Assembly: GCF_000308715.1 (NCBI RefSeq)
Contig: NZ_BAGH01000615.1
Coordinates: forward strand, 1 to 64,000
Origin: Nocardia tenerifensis NBRC 101015
GTDB lineage: Bacteria > Actinomycetota > Actinomycetes > Mycobacteriales > Mycobacteriaceae
Length of the DNA: 64,000 bases
Direction of reading: 5' to 3'
A model generated the notes under the pieces. It saw only the letters and a program-made list of their open reading frames with translations. It was not told where the DNA came from and did no database searches. Of this stretch, positions 42,854 to 51,670 are shown one piece after another. Positions within the stretch are counted from its first letter, which is position 1. Every line of letters begins with the position of its first letter. A program made the translations under genes and the position numbers.

Positions 42854-43675
42854 GTGACACCAACTTTGCACACCGAGAACCTCCGGCTCGCCTACGGACC
42901 GGTGACGATCGTCGACGACCTCACCGTGCGCATCCCCGAGGGCGCGGTGACCATGATCGTCGGCACCAACGCGTGCGGAAAGTCCACGCTGCTACGCGGT
43001 TTGGCGCGGCTGCTCGCGCCCGCCGAGGGCGCGGTGTACCTGGGCGGCGCGCCGATCTCCTCGTTGCGCAGCAAGGACGTCGCGCGGGTGCTGGGCCTGC
43101 TGCCGCAGTCTCCCGTTGCGCCCGAGGGCATTACGGTCGCCGACCTGGTCGGTCGCGGGCGCTACCCCCATCAGGGCATGTTTCGCCGATGGACCGCCGA
43201 GGACGACGCGGCCGTGGCGCGCGCCCTCCAGGTCACCGACACCGTCGAGTTGGCGGCGCGCTCGGTCGACGAACTCTCCGGCGGTCAGCGCCAACGGGTG
43301 TGGATCGCCATGGCGCTGGCCCAGCGCACCCCGATCATGCTGCTGGACGAGCCGACCACCTTCCTCGACATCGCCCACCAGGTCGAGGTTTTGGACCTGC
43401 TCGCCGATCTCAACGCTGACGACGGCACCACCGTGGTGATCGTGATGCACGACCTCAATCTGGCCGCCCGCTACGGCGATCACCTCATCGCCATGAAGAA
43501 CGGCCGCATCGCCCGCGAGGGCGCGCCCGCCGACATCCTCACCGCGGAGCTGGTCGAGGACGTCTTCGGCATGCCGTCGCAGATCATCCCGGACCCCGTG
43601 TCCGGCACCCCGATGGTCGTTCCGATCGGACGACATCGCTCCGGCCGGGCCGTCGCGCCCGCCGCCCGGTCCTAG
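42854..43675 (+). CDS. iron-siderophore ABC transporter ATP-binding protein (FecE-type)
   Basis: 273 residues from GTG 42854, which has a GAAAGG ribosome-binding site; an in-frame GTG at 42836 is an alternative. Walker A GTNACGKST (note Ala-Cys in the loop), Q-loop LLPQSPVAPEG, signature LSGGQRQRVWIAMALAQ, Walker B IMLLDEPTTFLD and the switch HDLN. It energises ferric-siderophore uptake by the two permeases. Confidence 0.9.
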   Translation: MTPTLHTENLRLAYGPVTIVDDLTVRIPEGAVTMIVGTNACGKSTLLRGLARLLAPAEGAVYLGGAPISSLRSKDVARVLGLLPQSPVAPEGITVADLVGRGRYPHQGMFRRWTAEDDAAVARALQVTDTVELAARSVDELSGGQRQRVWIAMALAQRTPIMLLDEPTTFLDIAHQVEVLDLLADLNADDGTTVVIVMHDLNLAARYGDHLIAMKNGRIAREGAPADILTAELVEDVFGMPSQIIPDPVSGTPMVVPIGRHRSGRAVAPAARS

Positions 43676-43690
43676 GAAAGGAAGCACACA

Positions 43691-44710
43691 ATGGTCGGAT
43701 GGACGAAGGCGGTGCTCGCGGTGGCCGCCGCGGCGCTGCTCACCGCATGCGGGGCCGACCCCGCGACCACCCCCGCGGGCGCGGGCGACACCGGTCACGG
43801 TGACAAGAACGTCGCCACCGGCGGGGCGCAGTTCGCCACCGCCGACACCGAGACCGCCAAACTGAAGGCCGACGTCGGACCCGGCGTGTTTCCCCGAACG
43901 GTCACGCAGGCAATGGGTTCGACCCGCATCGAGAAAAAGCCAACGCGGGTGGTCGTTCTCGACTCCGGCGAGCTGGATGACGTTCTCGCCCTTGGTGTCA
44001 CGCCGGTCGGCATGGCCACCACCGCCGGACAGCAGGGCGTGCCGTCGTACCTGGCCGACCGCGTGCAGAACATCGCGACCGTCGGCCCGACCAACACCCT
44101 CGACCTGGAGAAGATCGCGTCGCTGAAGCCGGACCTGATCCTGGGCAGCAAGTTACGCGTCAGCGACCTGTATCCGCAGCTGTCGGCCATCGCGCCGACC
44201 GTGTTCTCCATCCGGCCGGGCTTCCCGTGGAAGGAGAACTTCCTGCTGGTCGGCGCCGCACTCGGCGCGGAGGAGCAGGCCACCAAGCTGCTCAACGACT
44301 ATCAGGCCAAGGCTAACCAGGTGAAGGCGAAACTGCCCGGCGCACATACGGTCTCGCTCGTGCGCTTCATGAGCGGCAATATCCGCCTGTACGGCAACAA
44401 GTCCTTCATCGGCGTCATCCTCGCCGACGTCGGCCTGCCGCGGCCGGCGAACCAGAACGTCGACGAGCTGGCGGTGCAGGTCTCCAAGGAGAACATCGAC
44501 CAGGCCGCCGGCGACTGGATCTTCTACTCGAGCTACGGCGCCGACGTCTCACCGGACCAGAAAGCCGTTACCTCGGGCCCGATCTGGCAGAACATGAGCG
44601 CGGTCAAGGCCGGGCACGCGATCGCGGTGGACGACGAGGTGTGGTTCCTCGGACTCGGGCCGATCGGCGCGATGCGGGTGCTCGACGACCTGAACAAGAC
44701 CCTGGCCTGA
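43691..44710 (+). CDS. iron-siderophore substrate-binding lipoprotein
   Basis: 339 residues, with an AGGAAAGGAAG ribosome-binding site. Lipobox LLTAC with the acylated Cys at 20, then the periplasmic-binding-protein class III fold (ALGVTPVGMATTA, IASLKPDLILGS, DWIFYSSYGAD). It captures the ferric siderophore outside the membrane for the FecCD/FecE-type complex. It converges with rph; a shared hairpin follows. Confidence 0.9.
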   Translation: MVGWTKAVLAVAAAALLTACGADPATTPAGAGDTGHGDKNVATGGAQFATADTETAKLKADVGPGVFPRTVTQAMGSTRIEKKPTRVVVLDSGELDDVLALGVTPVGMATTAGQQGVPSYLADRVQNIATVGPTNTLDLEKIASLKPDLILGSKLRVSDLYPQLSAIAPTVFSIRPGFPWKENFLLVGAALGAEEQATKLLNDYQAKANQVKAKLPGAHTVSLVRFMSGNIRLYGNKSFIGVILADVGLPRPANQNVDELAVQVSKENIDQAAGDWIFYSSYGADVSPDQKAVTSGPIWQNMSAVKAGHAIAVDDEVWFLGLGPIGAMRVLDDLNKTLA

Positions 44711-44716
44711 CCGGCG

Positions 44717-44752
44717 CGTGGAGGTCATGACTCCTGCGTCAAGACCTCCACG
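44717..44752. terminator. bidirectional terminator hairpin at the end of rph
   Basis: A perfect 10-bp stem (44717-44726 with 44743-44752) with a 16-nt loop. It overlaps the last codons of rph and follows the siderophore operon by seven bases. Confidence 0.6.
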
Positions 44753-47352
44753 TAGCCGTCCGTGCCGTGCACGCGGATGCGCTGCCCGTCGCGGATCAGC
44801 CGGGTGGCGTGCTCCACCCCGACGACGGCGGGCAGACCGTACTCGCGGGCGATCACCGCGCCGTGCGTCATCAGCCCGCCGACCTCGGTCACCAGCCCCG
44901 CGATGGTGACGAACAGCGGGGTCCAGCTCGGATCGGTGTACGCGGTGACCAGGATGTCGCCCGCCTCGAGATCGGCCTGCGCGATATCGGCGACGACGCG
45001 GGCGCGGCCCTCGATCGTCCCGGCGGACACCGCCATTCCGGGCAGCGCGCCAGTCGGCAGGTCGGCGCGCCGGTACGCCCCGGTGAGGGCCGTGCCGTCG
45101 GAGGTGAGCACGCGCGGCGGGGTGAGCGCCTGGTACGCGCGGAACGCAACTCTTCGCGCATCGATTAGCTCCGCGCTTGCGCGGTCCGTGCGAACCACCT
45201 CGCTGAGTTCGTCGAATCGCAGATAGTAGATGTCGTGCGCCGCGCGGAGGACGCCGGCTTCGACCAGGCGTTCGGCCTCCCGCAGCAGTGCCTTCTTATA
45301 GACGAAGTAGCGGCTGACCATGCCGTACTTCGGATACTCCCGATACCCGGAGAACGTGCGGACGCGGTCGATCATCCGCTCGGTCTCCTCGGCTTTGCGC
45401 TCCCCGTCCGGCAGGGCGCGCAAGCGTCGCAGCAGTTCGGCTTTCTTTCGTTCGGCGTCGCGCAGGCCGTCCGCGAAGCGTTGTTTGCCCGCGCCGGGGC
45501 GGAAGTTCTTGATATTGCCGAGGATCGCGGGCACGAGGGTGGCCGGGCTTTCACTCCAGCGTGGCCTGGTTATGTCGATCTCACCGACACAGCGCATGCC
45601 GTACTTGTCGAGGAAACCCGTTATCGCCGCCCGTGCTTCCTCGCCACCCGGGTATTCGGTCAGCCGATCCAAGAAATCGTTCCCCGCCGCGCCTTCCTGC
45701 TCGACCAGCCGCAGATAAGCCACCACCTCCGGGTACGGGCGGATGGCGTCGGCGACGTCGAGCAACGCCAGGCCCATCTCCGAGGTGACGTTTCCCGGCA
45801 CCGACTGGGTGAGCGCGTCGGCGGCATTCTTCTCGCCCAACCATTCCCGCAGCCGATCGTTGAGCCACTCCGAGGACTCCATCGCCGTGGTGATCAGCTG
45901 TAAACCCTGCGGCGTGAACAGGACTCGGCGCAGCTCCTGCTGGATATCATCTTTGATGAAGTCGAGCAGCTCCGGCCCGGACCTGGTCTCGATCTCGCGT
46001 TTCAGGGTGGCGAGCGAGGCCTCGCTGTCCGCGATCAGCTCGGTGACGATACCGGGATCCGCGTCGACGAGCGTGGCGGCGGCGCCCGGCGTTCCGGGTG
46101 GCGCTCCGGCGGAATCCTCCGGCGGCACAGGGCGAACGAAGTCATCGCGGTCGAGCAGGGTCCGCAAAGCGTCCCCCAGAAGCGGGTCGGACTTGCCGAG
46201 CCCTTCGACCAGTCCGTCGCGGGTGGCCGGCGAGGAGAGCGCCTTGGTGACATCCACGAACAGCCGCCCACCCGCGTCGCGCATGGGCGCCCGACTTGTC
46301 AGCTGCCACACCGAGATTCCGAGCGGTTTCATCGCGTCGGTCATCATCTGCTGATGACCGACCGAGACGTAGACGTGGTTTTCCGCGTCGGCCGCGACGG
46401 GAATCGGGAAGAGCGTGGTGATCGGCCTGCTCTGCACGATGCGGAAATCCGCACCGTCCAAACACCATTCGACGTCCTGCGGGTCGCCGAAGTGGACCTC
46501 GATGCGACGGCCCAGCTCCGCGAGCCGAAGCACCTCTGCGTCGGTGAGCACCGGTTCGTCGCGGCGTTCCTCGGGGATCTCCCGCACCTCGGTACCGCCC
46601 GACGGGGCGGGCTCGACGGCGACCTTCTTGGTGGCGATCGTCCTGCCGGTGACCTCGCCGCGGCGAACCTGGTAGACGTCGGCGTTCACCAGCCCCGACA
46701 CCAGGGCCTCGCCGAGACCGAAGCCCGCGTCGATGGAGACGATCGTACGGTCGGAGGTGAGGGGGTCCGCGGTGACCATGATGCCCGCGGCGCGCGGGAA
46801 CACCATCCGCTGCACGACCACGCCCATGCGAATAGCGTTGTCGTCGAAGCCGTTTCGCAGCCGGTAGGTGACGGCGCGCTCGGTGAACAGCGAACCCCAG
46901 CACCGGCTGACGTGGGCCAGAATCGCCTCGGACCCTACGATGTTCAGATAGGTGTCCTGCTGGCCGGCGAAGGACGCGGTCGGCAAATCCTCTGCCGTGG
47001 CGCTGGATCGGACGGCGTACGCGTCCTCCGCACCCAATTCGGCGTGCGCGGCGGCGATCTCGGCCGCCACCTCGCCGGGAATGACGAATTCCTCGATAGC
47101 GCAGCGTATTTGCGCGCTCACCGCGCGGATCGCATCCCGATCGTCCGGTGCGAGGCGCGACAGTTCATCGAGCCGGTCCGTGAGCGACGGCGCGCCGGCC
47201 ACGGTCCGCGCGAACGCCTCCGTGGTCACACAGAAGCCCGCGGGCACCGCCACGCCGTCGATCCGCGACAGCTCACCGAGGTTCGCCCCCTTGCCGCCGA
47301 CGATCGCGACCTGCGTCCGGTCGATCTCCCCGAAGCCAAGCACATAGGACAT
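44725..47352 (-). CDS. rph: rifamycin phosphotransferase
   Basis: 875 residues from ATG 47352, with AGGAGG eight bases upstream; an upstream in-frame extension lacks conservation and a ribosome-binding site. An N-terminal ATP-grasp domain (VGGKGANLGELSRI, AVRSSATAEDLPTASFAGQQ), a rifamycin-binding middle and a C-terminal swivelling domain with the phosphotransfer His at 830 in LMTHGAVIAREYG. Length and order match Listeria/Nocardia RPH (about 865 residues), which phosphorylates the C21 hydroxyl of rifamycins using ATP and gives resistance. I saw no rifamycin-associated element upstream, only a short ATCGC-GA-GCGAT palindrome at 47382-47393. A PEP-synthase paralogue is the unlikely alternative. 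Confidence 0.85.
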   Translation of the reverse strand: MSYVLGFGEIDRTQVAIVGGKGANLGELSRIDGVAVPAGFCVTTEAFARTVAGAPSLTDRLDELSRLAPDDRDAIRAVSAQIRCAIEEFVIPGEVAAEIAAAHAELGAEDAYAVRSSATAEDLPTASFAGQQDTYLNIVGSEAILAHVSRCWGSLFTERAVTYRLRNGFDDNAIRMGVVVQRMVFPRAAGIMVTADPLTSDRTIVSIDAGFGLGEALVSGLVNADVYQVRRGEVTGRTIATKKVAVEPAPSGGTEVREIPEERRDEPVLTDAEVLRLAELGRRIEVHFGDPQDVEWCLDGADFRIVQSRPITTLFPIPVAADAENHVYVSVGHQQMMTDAMKPLGISVWQLTSRAPMRDAGGRLFVDVTKALSSPATRDGLVEGLGKSDPLLGDALRTLLDRDDFVRPVPPEDSAGAPPGTPGAAATLVDADPGIVTELIADSEASLATLKREIETRSGPELLDFIKDDIQQELRRVLFTPQGLQLITTAMESSEWLNDRLREWLGEKNAADALTQSVPGNVTSEMGLALLDVADAIRPYPEVVAYLRLVEQEGAAGNDFLDRLTEYPGGEEARAAITGFLDKYGMRCVGEIDITRPRWSESPATLVPAILGNIKNFRPGAGKQRFADGLRDAERKKAELLRRLRALPDGERKAEETERMIDRVRTFSGYREYPKYGMVSRYFVYKKALLREAERLVEAGVLRAAHDIYYLRFDELSEVVRTDRASAELIDARRVAFRAYQALTPPRVLTSDGTALTGAYRRADLPTGALPGMAVSAGTIEGRARVVADIAQADLEAGDILVTAYTDPSWTPLFVTIAGLVTEVGGLMTHGAVIAREYGLPAVVGVEHATRLIRDGQRIRVHGTDGYVEVLTQES

Positions 47353-47443
47353 TCCGTCACTCCTCCTGTTGGTTTCGGTATATCGCGAGCGATTATGGAC
47401 CACGAGTCCGCGTCTTATGGCGACGCCTCGCTGAGCAGGGCCG

Positions 47444-47800
47444 TTACCACGAGGCGAGCAGTGCGGCGCCGAGCAAGGCCAAGCCGAAAGCGGTCGCGAC
47501 GGCAAGTGCCAAGGGGCGGATCAGACCCGGTCCGGTCGCTCGCGCGAGGAGGTAGCCCGCGCCGCCGCCGAGTGCCGCCACAATCACTCCCTCGCCTTTG
47601 ACGAGGTAGTACGCCGAAGCCAGCGCCGCGTTGCCTGCCTCATCGACGCCGCGCGCGTCGTCGCCGAACGGGATCGGAAACCGGTAGACCACGCCGAGCA
47701 GGATCGCGGTGATCGGTGCGGTCAGCACGGCGGTGAGCGCGCCCCACAGCGCGATCGCCCATCGCGCGGGCGTGCTCGTGCGGACTTCGTGGATCTCCAT
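47444..47800 (-). CDS. small membrane protein
   Basis: 118 residues from ATG 47800, with an AGGGAG ribosome-binding site. Three hydrophobic segments (ALWGALTAVLTAPITAILLG, GVIVAALGGGAGYLLA, ALAVATAFGLALLGAALLAS) with an acidic loop between the first two. No family recognised. It lies 91 bp upstream of rph on the same strand. Confidence 0.7.
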   Translation of the reverse strand: MEIHEVRTSTPARWAIALWGALTAVLTAPITAILLGVVYRFPIPFGDDARGVDEAGNAALASAYYLVKGEGVIVAALGGGAGYLLARATGPGLIRPLALAVATAFGLALLGAALLASW

Positions 47801-48078
47801 ATCACTCCCTGCTCTCCGTAGCTGAATCGTAGAGTGGGCGCCTCCGGCCGTATCCGTCCGGGCGAGTGTTGGTGAATGAAAAGCCAACAATGAAAGTCGC
47901 TGACATTTATAGAATTCGATGACGGATATCGCCCGTCGATAGGTACCTGCATAAATCTACCTAGCGCATTACCGATTGAGCGGGGATATGTGCCCGAGTA
48001 CCTTGGCTGAATCGTAGCTGAGAAGGTCGTTCCAGCGTTTGAACGTCGCCGATGGCGAAAGTCGATGAGGTCGGGGCA

Positions 48079-49082
48079 ATGAACACGAGTAATGTCGATG
48101 AAACAGGGCTGTGCCGATCGAATGACACTGTGTCGCCGTCCGAAATGGCAAGTGGCCGAACGGGTTCCAGGGTTCTACTATCAACCGCGGCGGGACCGCT
48201 GCTTTTCGGCACCGCGTTTCTCACCACAGAGCACCTGCCCGCGTGGTTCCCGCGGGTCTGGTCCTGATCATTTTCCGTCCCGCGCTGCCGCAAAGGGGTT
48301 GGTGGCTGCGCATGGTCGTGCTCGGTGTGCTGAATTTCGCGGCTTTCTTCGCCTGTCAGGCCATCGCGGCGCATCGGCTGCCGGGCGGGGTGGTCTCGAC
48401 CATCGCCGCGGCGCAGTGCGTGGTGGTGCCGTTCGTGGTCCTCGCGCTCGGGCAGCGGCTCGGCGCAAGGCAATTCGTGGCGCCGGTGCTCGGATTGCTC
48501 GGCGTCGGATTGCTGGTGCTGCGCGGCGGCGTGTGGACGGACACGACCGGCATCGCGGCGGCCGCCGCCCTCGCGCTGCTGTCGGCCACCGGCATGGTGC
48601 TCACGCGCCGCTGGGGCGTCCCGCCGTCCGTGCATCCGTTGAGCGCGGTCGCGTGGCAGATGCTCGCCGGCGGCCTGATCCTGATTCCGCTCGCGATCGC
48701 GTTCGAGGGCGGCCCGCCGAGCATGACGCTCGGCCAGTTGGCCGCCACCGCGTGGCTTTCCATCCCCGCGACCGCACTGGCATTCGCACTGTTTTTCGGT
48801 GGCCTGTACCGAGGTGTCGAGCCGACCACCGCGTCGCGACTGATGCTGCTCGGCCCCGTAGTCGCCGTCGCACTCGGCTGGGTGTTCGCCGCCGAGAGTT
48901 TGACCACGCAGCAACTCGCCGGAGTTCTGCTCGTGCTCGTCGCGCAGTTCGGCGGACTGGAGCGCGGCGGCGCCCGACGGCTCGGCAACCGCACGCGGTC
49001 AACCGGGCCGGCGAATCGGCAGCGCCGACGTGCGCTTGTGGACTCCACCATACGAACAGGTTCCGACGGACGGCTCGGCTAG
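48079..49082 (+). pseudogene. EamA/DMT-family transporter with N-terminal frameshift
   Basis: The long frame (from GTG 48243) gives eight or nine helices of an EamA transporter (LRMVVLGVLNFAAFFACQAI, ALFFGGLYRGVEPTTASRLM) but lacks the first helix. That helix is visible in another frame just upstream (48079-48235: TAAGPLLFGTAFLTTEHLP). Homologous transporters have about 12 residues between this point and PAGL, so a deletion of roughly 35 bp with a frame change seems to have occurred near 48235. The downstream part could still be translated from an internal GTG but would lack helix 1. The Arg-rich C-terminal tail (from about 48980) is probably cytoplasmic. Confidence 0.6.
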
Positions 49083-49174
49083 AGACCTTTGCCCGAGATC
49101 GCTGTACTCGCTTTCTCGCGGCAGCGGAGTCTTGCGCTCCGCGAGAACGCCACCCGCACAGACTATTTGACGGC

Positions 49175-51349
49175 TCAGGTAGGCCGGAGGGTGAGAACGG
49201 TGCGCTCACCGACGTCGACCGTCAGTTCCACACGGCCGTGGTCATCAGCCCGGACCATCGCCTCGTGCGCGCCGAGCACTCGATAATCCCGTTGCGGCAC
49301 AAGCTGGTCCAGCCGCACCGTGCAACGCCCCGGCTGTTGCCCGGCGCGCAGGACAGCATCGAGACCCGCGCCGTCGGTGACGGCCTTGGCGACGAGCACC
49401 GCGGGGTAGGGGACCGCCCGGATGCGCGGGCCGCGCGTCCACCGCTGCGGCCTCGGCACGGTCATCATGTCGGTCAGCGCGTGCGCCCGGCCGAGACCGC
49501 CGAGTCCGAGCATGCCGTTGGCGTGCACGGACGCTCGCTCGAAGGCCCACACGCCCGGCTGCGCGTCATCGGGCGTGAACTGGAGTTGCCTGGTCGCCTC
49601 CGTCCACAGCGTGTCCCACCACTCGCCCTCGCCGCACTCCTGCGCCAGCAGCAGCGCCGCGGCCAGCGGTTCGGCATTGGTCGGCGCGCCGGATCCCCAG
49701 TCACCCGCCGTCGGCGACTCCTTCCCGCCGGAGGTCGGGTGCCGATAGCGACCGCTGTCGAGCCACTCGTCGCGCAGGATCTGCCAGGACCGCCACGCCA
49801 GATCCGGCAGCAGTGGGCTGACGAACGCGGCGATCGCGGCGGTGGACGCGGGACCGCGAAAGCCGCGCGCGGCCAAGCCGAGTCCGGAGACGAGAAACGC
49901 GATGACGTCCCCGTCGGCGGCGGTGAACTCGCTCTCGAGCCGCTCCCGCAGCCTTGCCGCGATCTCGGCGGCGTGCGCGGTGCCGTTCATGGCGTCGAGC
50001 ACGGCGACGCCCGCGGCGGCGACGGCATTGCAATAGGGAAAAACCAAGCCGTGCTTGCGTTTCCGCCCGACCGGCACCGGCTCGCACGCCCACAGGCACA
50101 GGTCGGTCCGGAAGTTCCGCAGGACGATGTCGTTGATCGCCGGATGGTCATACACGTAGCTCCGCTCCGGAGAGCGTTGGAAGCGCAGCGATCCCGGCCG
50201 ATCGAACCCGGCGTCCCCGGTCGCTTGCCGGAACATGGCGAGTTGCAGGTTGAGATACCCGGTGAACATGATGTTCTGCGGCACGTCGATCGGGTCGGCA
50301 CGACGGTGCCGAAAGTCCCAGTTGCCCAACAGGTTCTGTCGATACCAATAGCCCCAGACCCGGGGGTCCTGCATGCGGGCGAGGAGGTTCAGCTGCGCCT
50401 GATGCGGTGCGCCCCAGTAGGCCGGGGTGTGGGCATAGCCGAACATCGACAACCCCCACCCGACGGCGTTGAGTTGATATCGGTACTGCTGCAACGGCCC
50501 TGGGCCTTCGCGGTCGAATCCCGCCCAGCTGTCGACCGGTTGCAGCGCCAGTCTGGTCAGATGCCGGTGCAGCCGAAGCTGATCGATGCTCGCCTCGACG
50601 ACGAGCGGCGTTCCCCGCCGGAGCGGGACCGGCGCGGTCTGGATCGGACAGTGCAGCATGGCGCGGCGCTGCTCGAGATAGTGCTCCCGCTCCTCTCCGA
50701 CCCGGCGGGCCGCCTGGTGCCGCAGCTGCTCACGCAGCACGACGCCGAGGGTGACGCCGAGGGCGAGCGCCGGAGCAGCCCACGAGACCCAGGAAAGCGG
50801 AAAAGACTGTGCATCATGCGAATTCGTGAGCAACGCGCCGACGGTCGCGGCGCCGACGACGAGGGCGGGCACGGTGACATGGTCCGAGCGCGCGATGGCA
50901 CGGAACATGAACGCCCAACCCGTGGCCGCCGCGACGAGCAGAAATCCCGCGATATGCCCGGCGAGGACGATCGCGAACGGCGCGGTCGTCACGGTCCACC
51001 CGACCGCGGCCACGGCGGCGACCACGACCGCGCAGGCGAGTCCGCGACGATCGCGCAACGCCCAGCCGAGCGCCGCGATCACCGTCGCCAGCAACAGCAC
51101 ATGCACGGTCGTGGTGAACGCATCGGCACCGTGGTGATGCGGCGCGGGCGTCGAGTAGAGCAGCCCGGCCCCGGGCACCGCCAGCCCGGCCGCGAACGCG
51201 CGCCACGGCGCGGACAGCCCGAGCAGCCACGGCCCGACCGCCAGCAACACCCACGCCGATATCGATACCGACAAGGTCCTGCGCCACGCCCGCGCGGTGA
51301 TCGGACCCCGCAGTCGGCGCACGGTGCCTGTCGGAACTGTTTGCGTCAC
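49175..51349 (-). CDS. membrane protein with a linalool dehydratase/isomerase-like domain
   Basis: 724 residues from GTG 51349, which overlaps the stop of a 57-aa membrane peptide gene (GTGA). About six helices occupy residues 25-215 (SAWVLLAVGPWLLGL, VIAALGWALRD, FAIVLAGHIAGFLLVAAATG). The C-terminal 480 residues are soluble and carry features of the LinD fold: QYRYQLNAVGWGLSMFGYAH, WGYWYRQNLLGNW and DPIDVPQNIMFTGYLNLQLA. LinD interconverts linalool, geraniol and myrcene; relatives with membrane domains exist in actinobacteria with unknown substrates. It probably acts on a terpene or lipid alcohol at the membrane. Confidence 0.7.
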   Translation of the reverse strand: MTQTVPTGTVRRLRGPITARAWRRTLSVSISAWVLLAVGPWLLGLSAPWRAFAAGLAVPGAGLLYSTPAPHHHGADAFTTTVHVLLLATVIAALGWALRDRRGLACAVVVAAVAAVGWTVTTAPFAIVLAGHIAGFLLVAAATGWAFMFRAIARSDHVTVPALVVGAATVGALLTNSHDAQSFPLSWVSWAAPALALGVTLGVVLREQLRHQAARRVGEEREHYLEQRRAMLHCPIQTAPVPLRRGTPLVVEASIDQLRLHRHLTRLALQPVDSWAGFDREGPGPLQQYRYQLNAVGWGLSMFGYAHTPAYWGAPHQAQLNLLARMQDPRVWGYWYRQNLLGNWDFRHRRADPIDVPQNIMFTGYLNLQLAMFRQATGDAGFDRPGSLRFQRSPERSYVYDHPAINDIVLRNFRTDLCLWACEPVPVGRKRKHGLVFPYCNAVAAAGVAVLDAMNGTAHAAEIAARLRERLESEFTAADGDVIAFLVSGLGLAARGFRGPASTAAIAAFVSPLLPDLAWRSWQILRDEWLDSGRYRHPTSGGKESPTAGDWGSGAPTNAEPLAAALLLAQECGEGEWWDTLWTEATRQLQFTPDDAQPGVWAFERASVHANGMLGLGGLGRAHALTDMMTVPRPQRWTRGPRIRAVPYPAVLVAKAVTDGAGLDAVLRAGQQPGRCTVRLDQLVPQRDYRVLGAHEAMVRADDHGRVELTVDVGERTVLTLRPT

Positions 51350-51519
51350 AGTGCTTCCCGGGATGAAGAGTCGCCGAGGAGTTCGAGATAGGCCGTGCTT
51401 TCGGCCGGCCGATCGCGTGACGGCGGGTCATCGTCGCGACGACCGGTCCGGCGCAGCACAGCCGCCAGGCGCGGCCCGACGACCAGCACGAGCCCGGCGA
51501 GCAACGCGCAGCACACCAT
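51346..51519 (-). CDS. 57-aa membrane peptide coupled to the LinD-like gene
   Basis: ATG 51519 has a GAGGAG ribosome-binding site eight bases upstream; the frame runs 57 codons to a TGA overlapping the GTG start of the LinD-like gene. The peptide has one N-terminal helix (CCALLAGLVLVVGPRLAAVL) followed by a charged tail (RRTGRRDDDPPSRDRPAEST) and the end AYLELLGDSS. It is short enough to be missed by length cut-offs. It is probably a small subunit or membrane anchor for the downstream protein. Confidence 0.65.
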   Translation of the reverse strand: MVCCALLAGLVLVVGPRLAAVLRRTGRRDDDPPSRDRPAESTAYLELLGDSSSREAL

Positions 51520-51670
51520 GGCGGCTTCTCCTCATCGTCTCGGCGGCAACGTTGGGGCGGTGCCGCAAGGGGTTTGAAGAGAACGGCACCGCTGATTCGA
51601 GGTTGGCTCCTAGAGGGGGTGTGCGCATCAGTAGGCGCATAGGTACGACGGCCGACTAAGGTCCGTGACC

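Noticed and set aside
47382..47393. Palindrome ATCGC-GA-GCGAT upstream of rph as a rifamycin-associated element
   Set aside because: Too short and unlike the known element; could be chance.
48092..51391. A 1099-codon plus-strand frame over the EamA and LinD-like genes
   Set aside because: Low-complexity Arg-rich translation with no motif, antisense to a LinD-like domain and out of frame with EamA.
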